51,739 bases of DNA from assembly GCA_964584325.1 (NCBI GenBank), contig CAZOZP010000019.1, positions 1-51,739 on the forward strand, in the 5' to 3' direction. The position numbers were made by a program, and so were the translations under genes. Below, piece by piece: positions 16,542 to 24,858 of this stretch; positions within the stretch are counted from its first letter, which is position 1, and each line of letters opens with the position of its first letter. Source of the stretch: CAZOZP01 sp964584325. GTDB lineage: Bacteria; Bacteroidota; Ignavibacteria; Ignavibacteriales; Melioribacteraceae. Below the pieces are notes generated by a model that worked only from the letters and a program-made list of their open reading frames with translations, was not told the origin of the DNA and searched no databases.

Positions 16542-17123
16542 TTAATCCGGTTTTTTCGTATTTTTCATTTTCCCGAGAGCAGCAATTGCACTTTCAATAT
16601 TTCCGGAAATATATTCTGATAATACAATTTTAGAGTTTTTAACAGCATCATTTATAAGGTCAGTTTCCGCTTCAGGGAAAGGGCTTAGAACATAATCCGG
16701 CATTTTCCCTTTTTCAAAACTATTACCAATTCCGAATCTCAGGCGGGGAAACAAGGTTGTGTTTAATGAGTAAATAATTGATTTCAATCCGTTGTGACCT
16801 CCGTCGCTGCCTTCTTTTCTAATGCGGAGTGCGCCCGGAGTAAGATTGATATCATCGGTAATTACAAAGAAGTCTTCTAAGTGAATTAAGTAGCGGTTAA
16901 TTACTGAAATTGCAGCTTCACCGGAAAGATTAACATAAGTTGTGGGTTTTATTAAAACAAATTGGGAGGTCCCGATGGAGCCTCCCGCAATATGATAATT
17001 CTTTTCTTTTTTGAAAGTGAGCCTGTTATCCGAAGCAAAACTGTCGAGAACCATAAACCCGATGTTATGCCTTGTGCAAAGGTATTTGTCGCCCGGATTT
17101 CCGATTCCAAAAATTACTTTCAA
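16542..17123 (-). CDS. pth: Peptidyl-tRNA hydrolase
   Basis: A 193-residue enzyme that releases tRNA from stalled peptidyl-tRNA. The N-terminus GIGNPGDKYLCTRHNIGF holds the substrate-binding Asn9 and the catalytic His19, and ITDDINLTPG carries the partner Asp90; RIRKEGSDGGHNGLKSI is another family signature. The start is TTG at 17123, because the alignment of MKVIFGIGNPG with the family leaves no room for another start and no ATG is available. No strong ribosome binding site is seen, but the gene starts nine bases after the rplY stop and may be translationally coupled. Confidence 0.96.
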   Translation of the reverse strand: MKVIFGIGNPGDKYLCTRHNIGFMVLDSFASDNRLTFKKEKNYHIAGGSIGTSQFVLIKPTTYVNLSGEAAISVINRYLIHLEDFFVITDDINLTPGALRIRKEGSDGGHNGLKSIIYSLNTTLFPRLRFGIGNSFEKGKMPDYVLSPFPEAETDLINDAVKNSKIVLSEYISGNIESAIAALGKMKNTKKPD

Positions 17124-17132
17124 TATAATCTG

Positions 17133-17726
17133 CTATTTTTTACCTTTTTTAGGTGTTTCAGTTTCAACTACTGCTTCAACTCTTGGATGAGCTACATGAA
17201 CAACAGGAATTTCAGGAGAAGAAAGCACTTTTATTTTATCAAAATGCAGGTCGGAAACATACATGGTTTCACCGCTTTTCATTTTGGAAATACTCAGTTC
17301 CAGATGCTCCGGCATATCAGCAGGTAAGCAGGCAATTTTAATCTTGTTAAGTTCTTCCTGCAGAATACCGCCTGTTTTAACACCTTCCGGAGTGCCTTTA
17401 AATACTAATGGTACTGTGATGTTGATATATTCATCATCAGCAACTCCGAGCAGATCAAAATGAACTACTCTGTCTGAAACCGGATCAAACTGAACATCTT
17501 TAACAATGCACTGAAGAGTTTCTTTGCTGTCCAATTCCATTTTTATAAGATGTTTGATTGGAGTGAAAACAACTTTGTTGAAAGCTGTTTCCTGAATTTC
17601 GACAGGAATTGGTTCGTTTCTCTTAGAATAAAAAATTCCCGGTACTATGCCTTTTAATCGTAACTGGGTGTTAGCACCCTTATTAACAATAGTTCTCCTG
17701 TTAGCTTTTAATGTTATCACTGCCAT
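17133..17726 (-). CDS. rplY: 50S ribosomal protein L25/general stress protein Ctc
   Basis: A 197-residue two-domain member of the L25/TL5/CTC family, which binds 5S rRNA. The N-terminal domain (about 1-90) and the C-terminal beta domain (about 95-185; INITVPLVFKGTPEGVKTGGILQ) are both present, followed by a basic tail (KKGKK). The prs-ctc-pth order seen here is widespread in bacteria. A GGAG lies 11 bases before the ATG. Confidence 0.95.
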   Translation of the reverse strand: MAVITLKANRRTIVNKGANTQLRLKGIVPGIFYSKRNEPIPVEIQETAFNKVVFTPIKHLIKMELDSKETLQCIVKDVQFDPVSDRVVHFDLLGVADDEYINITVPLVFKGTPEGVKTGGILQEELNKIKIACLPADMPEHLELSISKMKSGETMYVSDLHFDKIKVLSSPEIPVVHVAHPRVEAVVETETPKKGKK

Positions 17727-17756
17727 TTTATTTTTTCTCCAAATGTATTCTTAATA

Positions 17757-18704
17757 TTAACCTTTGTCTATTTCAAATAGTGAACTGATCGATTCATTCC
17801 TGTTTGTTCTCATAATTGCTTCAGCTAAAATAGCAGAAGCAGTTTTTTGTACGATTTTTTCTGAAAGAATTTTTTTGTCAATACAGATAGTGTCTGTTAT
17901 ATAAAGTGTCTTAATTTCAGAATCATTGATTCTCTTTATTGCTTCTCCTGAAAAGAGGGGATGAGTTACGGCTCCGTAAACATCTAATGCGCCTCTTTCT
18001 TTTAATGCTTTTACGGCATTAACAAAAGTTCCGCCTGTATCTATAAGATCATCAACAAGCAATACGTCTTTGCCTTCTACATCGCCGATAAGATTCATAA
18101 CTTCGGCAACGTTAGCTTTTGGTCTTCTCTTGTCTATAACTGCTATTGATGTGTTTAATCTTCTTGCGTAAGATCTTGCGATTTTTATGCTCCCTATGTC
18201 AGGAGAACATACAACCAAGTTCTCGTTTTTTTCTTTAAATATGCCGGTGAAAATTGGTGACGCATATAGATGGTCCATTGGAATATCAAAGAAGCCCTGA
18301 ATCTGCGCAGCGTGAAGGTCCATTGTTAAAACCCTGTCAGCACCTGCAGTTGTAATGAGGTTTGCTATAAGCTTGGCTGTAATAGATACTCTCGGCTGAT
18401 CTTTCCTGTCCTGCCTTGCATAACCGAAATATGGAATAACAGCCGTAATACGGTTTGCGGATGAACGTCTTGCAGCATCAATCATAATTAAAAGTTCAAG
18501 AAGATTATCACCGGGAGGATTCGTTGACTGAACAAGATAAATATCTCTTCCGCGAATGTTTTCTTTGTACTTAACCCAGATTTCTCCGTCGCTGAAGTGC
18601 TGGATGTCAATCTCACCCGGAATAAGATTCAGATATTCGTTTATTTTGCGGGCGAGGGCCGGATTAGACCTTCCGGAAAAAATTATTGGTTTTTTATCGT
18701 ACAT
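17757..18704 (-). CDS. prs: Ribose-phosphate pyrophosphokinase
   Basis: A 315-residue enzyme that makes PRPP from ribose 5-phosphate and ATP for purine, pyrimidine, NAD, His and Trp synthesis. Signatures include IQHFSDGEIWVKYKENIRG, YFGYARQDRKD, MDLHAAQIQGFF and the PRPP loop DVLLVDDLIDTGGT. The start is the ATG at 18704 (MYDKKPIIF); an in-frame codon at 18743 would add 13 hydrophobic residues and would lie inside the -10 element of the promoter. The length matches the family. Confidence 0.97.
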   Translation of the reverse strand: MYDKKPIIFSGRSNPALARKINEYLNLIPGEIDIQHFSDGEIWVKYKENIRGRDIYLVQSTNPPGDNLLELLIMIDAARRSSANRITAVIPYFGYARQDRKDQPRVSITAKLIANLITTAGADRVLTMDLHAAQIQGFFDIPMDHLYASPIFTGIFKEKNENLVVCSPDIGSIKIARSYARRLNTSIAVIDKRRPKANVAEVMNLIGDVEGKDVLLVDDLIDTGGTFVNAVKALKERGALDVYGAVTHPLFSGEAIKRINDSEIKTLYITDTICIDKKILSEKIVQKTASAILAEAIMRTNRNESISSLFEIDKG

Positions 18705-18740
18705 TATTATGAGTAAATAAATTAAAAATAAGACAAAGGC

Positions 18741-18771
18741 CAAATATAATTAAATATATCCGGCATGTCAA
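18741..18771 (-). promoter_or_regulatory. Promoter of prs-rplY-pth
   Basis: On the minus strand TTGACA (18766-18771), a 17-base spacer, then TATATTTG (18741-18748). Both boxes match consensus (sigma-70 -35 and FCB-type TAnnTTTG -10). The expected start near 18734 leaves a leader of about 30 bases before the prs ATG. Confidence 0.8.
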
Positions 18772-18795
18772 TTTATCAAGATTTACAATTTATTA

Positions 18796-19458
18796 TTATC
18801 CTTTCCGTTTGCGGAATAGGAAATATATTACAATTGCTATTATACCTGCCATTGCATAATGAATAAAAGGAGGAGTTTCTTTCAGTTTAAATGGCCGGTA
18901 TGTTACATTTAATGTCTGGAATTTTCTTACTTCATTGTTTGCAAAATCCCAAATGAGTGTGTTTTTGTTCTGGGAAGATGCATTATGTCTGATTATTTTG
19001 CCTGGAAAATGGAATGTATATTTGTATTTAAAGTTTTCAACATCAAGACCGGGGAATAGGGGCAGAGAATTTATGTACTGAGAGAAAATCAGTGTTTTGT
19101 CCGGCCCTTCTTTAAGTGATATCTGTGCATTTTTTAACAAGGGTAAGTTGTTCAAAGAGTCAAGATGGTTATACTTAAAACCTAATGAGGTATGAATGGA
19201 TGAATCAGGCATTAAATAGACTTGAATTTTTATTACTTCTGTGTAATCTGTGCTTATAAGTCTGGTAAGGGAATCGGGATTAAAATATATGAAACTGCTT
19301 ATCTTGCTCGAATCATAATCGGCGGCAAGAGGCATTGAATAATGAATATACATATCTCCGCTCGAGTCGGACTTAATGGTTGTCCACTGTTCATATTCAA
19401 TACAACCGGTAAGGAGTATCAGAGAAGTAAAAACAATAAAAATAAAAGAGTTTTTCAT
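18796..19458 (-). CDS. Putative lipoprotein with C-terminal membrane segment
   Basis: A 220-residue protein that I do not recognise with confidence. It begins with a lipoprotein signal peptide ending in LTGC (Cys19), has a soluble region of about 170 residues, and closes with one hydrophobic span (about 198-214) followed by FRKRKG. This layout (lipobox, beta-rich domain, terminal membrane helix) resembles the LppM/DUF3153 family, but I cannot confirm it by eye. The start is taken as the ATG at 19458; a TTG two codons upstream is the alternative. The gene follows the protease/propeller/barrel gene by 93 bp and may be the last gene of that operon. Confidence 0.75.
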   Translation of the reverse strand: MKNSFIFIVFTSLILLTGCIEYEQWTTIKSDSSGDMYIHYSMPLAADYDSSKISSFIYFNPDSLTRLISTDYTEVIKIQVYLMPDSSIHTSLGFKYNHLDSLNNLPLLKNAQISLKEGPDKTLIFSQYINSLPLFPGLDVENFKYKYTFHFPGKIIRHNASSQNKNTLIWDFANNEVRKFQTLNVTYRPFKLKETPPFIHYAMAGIIAIVIYFLFRKRKG

Positions 19459-19551
19459 TACCAAAATTTAAATTTATTAGATATCAAATTTAATGAATAA
19501 TGAAACAAAATTATCAATAAAATTAATTATTCTTTTGAGGCATTATAATAA

Positions 19552-22500
19552 TTAAAAATCTGTTCCGATTGATATATAATATTTCGGACGGCTGAACTTA
19601 TCGAAGTCATAAGACCACGCAATGTCGAGTCTTGTCAGGAAAAAAAGGAAATAAACTCGTGCGCCGGCACCAAAGCCGAGAAGCAGATCCTGAGTTTTTT
19701 TAGTTCCGTTCAAGTCTTTTCCAATCAGTTTTAGCTTGTTGTTTTCAGTCCAGGCTGTTCCAGCATCAATAAAAACTGTATTCAGTATGCTTTGAGCCAG
19801 TAGAGGTATCGGACTGTTAAAAATATATCTCAGCAAAGGCATCCTTAGTTCAAGGTTAAGCAATGAATATTTTGTCCCTATTTTCTCAGCATATTGGAAG
19901 CCTCTCATAGGCATGGCCGGAGAAAGGAATGCAAAATCAGAAGGGTCATCAAGCGGAAGTTCACCGGTGGCAAAGGTACGGTTAATCCAATTATCGGTAC
20001 CGCCAAGGAAAAATCTTTGAGGATTTGCGCCGCCGGAATATCCGCCGGAAAGTCGGATCACAAATGAATTATCAAAAAGAAAACGGAAATATGTTCTATA
20101 ATCCCAGTTCAAAGACACAAAGCTTTGTCTGCTTTTAGATATACCGGGATTCCCGAAAATGTTAAAACTGTATCTTGTGCCTTCAATCGGGGATGTATAA
20201 CCAAATAGGGTATTATCGTGAACAAAGCCTACTGATGGAATAAGAAATCTTGATTTTCTGACGGGGTCATTTACATTATCAAGATTTTCGGCTGTAAGAT
20301 TTAGATAACTTAATCCAAAATCAATTCTGTAGAAAGTATTAATCGGATATGAAGCCGAGAGAACTAATCCGTAATTTCTGAATCTGTGAAGATTATTAAA
20401 TCCGTTTCTGTTTATTCTTAATATTCTGGCGGTATGGAAGCCTTCAACGCCGTAGTTCAGTCTTCCGGGCAGGTAATAATATGCTAAGCCATAGTCGCTG
20501 TTCTTCAGATCAATCTGCATACTTGTAACGCCTGTTAGTCTGTGGTTACCTAAAACATCGCTGAAAGTGAGTATTGTTGTTCCCAGTAAACCGTAGAAAG
20601 TGGAATAACCGGCGTTTGCATAGACTATATCCGGAGAAAAATTAATTCTATATGGATTGCGTAAATAATTGCCTTCTTCGTCCAGTTTTCTTGTAAAAAG
20701 AGATTCTGATGATGTAGTATCCAATACGGCATTTGATTTTCCGAAAATCAGTCTGGATGAGAACTTTTTATTAGATTGAGAAGTATCTTCAGGTACAATA
20801 AAATTTCCTGTAAAAATTTCTATCTGCTTTCTGGTTGCGGCAGTATCAGAAACACTTGCAACTGAATCAGATGCTATAGGCAGAACAGCTAATGTATCCT
20901 TCGCGGGAGAAATATTTTTTGAATTATTATTTGAAGCAAGTAATTCTTTCCTATGGCTTATGAAATAAGTCGGTTCAAGTTCGTTTGCAGCAGCAGGCAG
21001 AGTGAATGGGTTGTTAATTAGATAAACATTGTAGGCCCCGTCTGATAATGCTGAAAAAACCAGTTTTTTTCCGTCTCTGGAGACTGAAAGCTGGTTTATA
21101 CCACTAATTGAATTTGTAACAGGTGATGCTGCATGTGAAGAATCGTTTATTTGTAATTTATAAATATTGTTTATACCGCTTTTATCAGAAATGAACAGAA
21201 TCTCATTTCCATCAGGAGAACATACGGGGGAGAGTTCGTCAGATAATTCATCAAATGTGAGTCTGCTTACAGTTTTCGTTGATAAATCGAGTCTGAAAAT
21301 GTCTCTTTGATTAAAATTATGGCTGAATAAATCAAAATCTGTTTCAGGGGTACCTTCAATATGACCTCTATCCGATGCATAAAAAATACTTTCGCTGTTC
21401 GGATTCCAGGCAGGGTCTTGTTCTGTGAATATATCATTAGTCAAGTTTTCTGTCTGATTGCTGCTGAATCTATAAACATATATATCAGATTGTTTTCCGT
21501 CTGAACCGATAAAGGCAATTTTATCCGCATCCGGGGCCCAGCTCACCGATGTTATTCCCGGGAAACTGAAGGGCAGCAGTGTTTCTTCGCCTGATTCTGT
21601 GTCAACAATAAATACTCTGTCATATCCGCTTTTTTTTGTTGAAACAGCAATTCTTTTATTGTCGGGGGCCCAAGAGATGGTTGGCGTCAGTACATTCAAT
21701 TCTTCAAAGTCATTTGTTCTTCCGCTTTCGACCACGCGTTTTAATATCTTTCCGTCGAATGCGCTAAGTACATAAATGTTGAAATAGATATCCCGATCAG
21801 TAATAAATGCAACTTTATCGCCCAAGGGAGAAATAGCGGGAGAAGTATTGTAGAAGCCGTATGTTTTTTTATCGCCCGTAAGCTTTCGTGCGAAATCTTC
21901 TACATATTTATATTTTGCAACATCAGGCCAATACCTTAGTCTCAGGTCTTTTTTCCATTTTTCATTCAGCTCTTCAAGATTAATTCCCAAAGCGGCTTTC
22001 ATACCGTCATTAAGGCTGTTAACACCCTGTGTTTTGGCAAGAATTTCTCCTATTTTGTCCCGTCCGTATTTTTCTGCGATATAATGAAATATTGCCTGAC
22101 CTCCGCGATATCCGAAATAACCGGATAATCCGCTTATATCCGGAAGAAAATCACTAACAATTGCCTCCCTTATAAACATATCGCTTGAAGTTTCCCATCC
22201 GCTTGAAATGTATTCTGCCATTCCTTCATGGTACCAGTGCGGAAGAGAAAGTGTTATTCCTCTGGAAATTATATTCTGAACGGTTCCGCCGTAGAGCATA
22301 TCCCTCATAACACCGTGAACCAGTTCATGATGTATTACATGACGAAATTTTTTGAAATCACCTTCGAATGGAAAAACTATTCTATTTTTGAAAGGCTCAG
22401 TAAAACCGCCAATGCCCTGACTTAAAGAATAGTCGGTAGTGTTGGTTTCCTGGAAATCGTTATGAGAGTTGTAAACAATTAACGAAAGCCTGTTGCTGAT

Positions 22501-22722
22501 CTGATATTTGAGTATTGATTGAATTGAATCGAGTGCATCTTCTGCGGCCTTAATTGTGAACTCCGCAACGCTTAATCCCTCATCGTAGAAATATACATCA
22601 AAATGTTTTGTCTGAACATAATACCATTTATGATCTTTATACTGAACTTTATTCTTGCCGAATTGACAATATCCGGTTTGGAATAAAAGGAATGAGGCAA
22701 ACAAAAACATCCATAATTTCAT
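19552..22722 (-). CDS. Surface protein: MA-type metalloprotease, TolB-like propeller and outer-membrane barrel
   Basis: A 1056-residue exported protein (signal peptide about residues 1-19). The first part resembles a gluzincin/MA-family peptidase: HHELVHGVM gives zinc ligands His132 and His136 with Glu133, and HEGMAEY about 30 residues on gives the likely third ligand Glu166. Next are TolB/WD40-like repeats (about 280-580), visible as recurring words such as DKVAFITDRD, DKIAFIGSDG, ESIFYASDRG and NEILFISDKS. A Ser/Thr-rich linker leads to a C-terminal region (about 680-1056) with alternating beta strands and an Omp85/surface-antigen-like pattern ending in YYISIGTDF. It is 33 bp behind rnr. 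Its role is unknown; the layout suggests an outer-membrane-anchored protease or processing factor. Confidence 0.8.
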   Translation of the reverse strand: MKLWMFLFASFLLFQTGYCQFGKNKVQYKDHKWYYVQTKHFDVYFYDEGLSVAEFTIKAAEDALDSIQSILKYQISNRLSLIVYNSHNDFQETNTTDYSLSQGIGGFTEPFKNRIVFPFEGDFKKFRHVIHHELVHGVMRDMLYGGTVQNIISRGITLSLPHWYHEGMAEYISSGWETSSDMFIREAIVSDFLPDISGLSGYFGYRGGQAIFHYIAEKYGRDKIGEILAKTQGVNSLNDGMKAALGINLEELNEKWKKDLRLRYWPDVAKYKYVEDFARKLTGDKKTYGFYNTSPAISPLGDKVAFITDRDIYFNIYVLSAFDGKILKRVVESGRTNDFEELNVLTPTISWAPDNKRIAVSTKKSGYDRVFIVDTESGEETLLPFSFPGITSVSWAPDADKIAFIGSDGKQSDIYVYRFSSNQTENLTNDIFTEQDPAWNPNSESIFYASDRGHIEGTPETDFDLFSHNFNQRDIFRLDLSTKTVSRLTFDELSDELSPVCSPDGNEILFISDKSGINNIYKLQINDSSHAASPVTNSISGINQLSVSRDGKKLVFSALSDGAYNVYLINNPFTLPAAANELEPTYFISHRKELLASNNNSKNISPAKDTLAVLPIASDSVASVSDTAATRKQIEIFTGNFIVPEDTSQSNKKFSSRLIFGKSNAVLDTTSSESLFTRKLDEEGNYLRNPYRINFSPDIVYANAGYSTFYGLLGTTILTFSDVLGNHRLTGVTSMQIDLKNSDYGLAYYYLPGRLNYGVEGFHTARILRINRNGFNNLHRFRNYGLVLSASYPINTFYRIDFGLSYLNLTAENLDNVNDPVRKSRFLIPSVGFVHDNTLFGYTSPIEGTRYSFNIFGNPGISKSRQSFVSLNWDYRTYFRFLFDNSFVIRLSGGYSGGANPQRFFLGGTDNWINRTFATGELPLDDPSDFAFLSPAMPMRGFQYAEKIGTKYSLLNLELRMPLLRYIFNSPIPLLAQSILNTVFIDAGTAWTENNKLKLIGKDLNGTKKTQDLLLGFGAGARVYFLFFLTRLDIAWSYDFDKFSRPKYYISIGTDF

Positions 22723-22755
22723 AAAGAATTTCCCGTTTTAGGGTCAAAACATAAA

Positions 22756-24858
22756 CTATTTTTCGTTTAATATAAAGTCAATTTCCTTTTTATCCAGATC
22801 CACCCTCATTACCTTTACGTTAATTTTATCTCCAAGGCGGAATTTTCTTTTTGTGGACCGACCTATCAGGCAATGGTTCTTTTCATCAAGAATATAGAAA
22901 TCATCCGCAAGATTTCTCATTGGAATCAAGCCTTCAGTAAGAGTATCTTTGAGCTGAACAAAGAGACCGAACTTCGCAACACCTGAAACAATGCCTTCGA
23001 AAACCATTCCTGTTTTATCCTTGAAGTATTCAAGTTGCTTTAGTTTAACAGAAAGCCTTTCTGCTGAGGCGGCACTTCTTTCGCAAGCAGAAGAATGAGC
23101 GCATATTTCTTCGAGCTGCTTTAGGGTAAATAGCGGTTTTGCCGGATTCTTTATGTAGTCAAATATAATTCTATGAACAATCAAATCCGGAAACCTGCGA
23201 ATAGGGGATGTGAAATGAGTGTAGTATTTAAATGCCAATCCGAAATGGCCAATATTTTCAGTAGAGTATATTGCCTTCGCCATAGATCTGATTGCCACCT
23301 CGTTAATCACAGCCTCTTCGTCTGTGCCAGCAGTTTTTTCTAGGAGCATCTGCAGTTGTTTGGAGTCATTTTTCTGACCGGGTGTAAATGAATAACCGAG
23401 GGTTTTCACAAAAACTGCGAACTCATCAATTTTTACTTTATCAGGTAAGTCATGTATTCTGTAAACGAAGGGATACTGCATTTCCTTTTTGTTGTTTTTA
23501 ATGTGAGCTGCTACTATCTGATTTGCAAGAAGCATATATTCTTCAATTAAATTGTTGGCTTCAAGCAGGTGTTTTATCTCGATGGAAACAGGCGACCCTT
23601 TATCATCAAGACGGAATTTTACTTCAGAAGATTTGAAATTAATGCTTCCCTTGCGGATTCTGTTTGTTCTCAGTTTTCTTGAAAGTTCGAGAAGCATACT
23701 TAATTCAGCAAAAAAATCTCCCTTTCCTGAATCCAAAATTGCCTGAGCTTCTTCATATGAATAGCGTCTTTTGCTGTTAATTACGGTTTTTTCAATTCTG
23801 TAATCAGTAACTTTTCCGCCGGGAGTTATTTCTGCAATAACAGAATAGCAGAGTCTGTCTTTACCGGGTACGAGAGAGCAAATATTATTTGATAGTCTTT
23901 CAGGAAGCATAGGTATTACTTTCCCAACAAAATAAACACTTGTGGCTCTTTCTTCGGCTTCTCTGAAAATTGCGGATTCAGGTGAAACATAATGACTAAC
24001 GTCTGCAATGTGAATACCGACTAAGAAATTGCCGTTCGCAAGCTTTTCTATTGAGAGGGCATCATCGTAGTCTTTTGCATCTTCAGGGTCAATTGTGATA
24101 ACAATTTTTTCTCGGAAATCTGTTCTTTTCCTGATTTCTTCTTCGGGTATTGATTCGCTGATGTTATCTGCTTGAGTAATTACATCTTCACTGAATTTAT
24201 ACTTAAGATTAAATTCTCTTGCAAGAGATACAATTTCCGTATCATAATCACCGGCCTTGCCAAGAATTTCAATTATACACCCTTCTGGATTTACCTGCGG
24301 CCCATTCCATTCAAGCAATTCGACAACAACTTTATCATTAGGGCCGGCTCCGTTCAGATTATTTTCTGCTACATATATATCTCTCGGAAAAACCTTTTTA
24401 TCAGGTACAACAATATAAAAGGAGTTACTTTTCTTGAGTACTCCTGTATAGTCCGTCTTTGCACGGTTAATAATGTTAATTATCTGGCCTTCTGTATTTT
24501 TTCCCTTTTTGGAAGCAAAAAGAGACACTTCAACCTCATCACCGTCCAAGGCAGTGCCAAGGTTACGCTCAGCAATAAAAATATCGTTCATTGCAAGATT
24601 TTCTAAAATTACAAAACCGTAAGAACCATCTGCAGAAAGTGAAAGCTTTCCGGTTAGTTTTCCTGAACTTTTTTCCGGAAGATAGAAATACCTCTTTCCC
24701 TGTTTAATTATTATTCCCTCTTCAACAAGTTTGTGAAGGTGGAATTTCAATTCTTCATATTCGTAATCGGCATTAATTTCAAGTTTTTCTGCTAATTCTT
24801 TAGAACGAAATTTTCGGCCGGTATTGCTTTTAAAAAATGCTATAATCTTTTTTTTCAT
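22756..24858 (-). CDS. rnr: Ribonuclease R
   Basis: A 700-residue 3'-5' exoribonuclease that degrades structured RNA. An N-terminal winged-helix segment and cold-shock-type domains (about 60-220) precede the RNB catalytic domain, where ITIDPEDAKDYDDALSIE holds the metal-binding aspartates and GIHIADVSHYV and THFTSPIRRFPDLIVHR are hallmark motifs. A C-terminal S1 domain (about 615-700) starts at FEGIVSGVAKFGLFVQL. The ATG overlaps the stop of the TamB-like gene by one base (TAATG), so translation is coupled to it. Confidence 0.95.
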   Translation of the reverse strand: MKKKIIAFFKSNTGRKFRSKELAEKLEINADYEYEELKFHLHKLVEEGIIIKQGKRYFYLPEKSSGKLTGKLSLSADGSYGFVILENLAMNDIFIAERNLGTALDGDEVEVSLFASKKGKNTEGQIINIINRAKTDYTGVLKKSNSFYIVVPDKKVFPRDIYVAENNLNGAGPNDKVVVELLEWNGPQVNPEGCIIEILGKAGDYDTEIVSLAREFNLKYKFSEDVITQADNISESIPEEEIRKRTDFREKIVITIDPEDAKDYDDALSIEKLANGNFLVGIHIADVSHYVSPESAIFREAEERATSVYFVGKVIPMLPERLSNNICSLVPGKDRLCYSVIAEITPGGKVTDYRIEKTVINSKRRYSYEEAQAILDSGKGDFFAELSMLLELSRKLRTNRIRKGSINFKSSEVKFRLDDKGSPVSIEIKHLLEANNLIEEYMLLANQIVAAHIKNNKKEMQYPFVYRIHDLPDKVKIDEFAVFVKTLGYSFTPGQKNDSKQLQMLLEKTAGTDEEAVINEVAIRSMAKAIYSTENIGHFGLAFKYYTHFTSPIRRFPDLIVHRIIFDYIKNPAKPLFTLKQLEEICAHSSACERSAASAERLSVKLKQLEYFKDKTGMVFEGIVSGVAKFGLFVQLKDTLTEGLIPMRNLADDFYILDEKNHCLIGRSTKRKFRLGDKINVKVMRVDLDKKEIDFILNEK

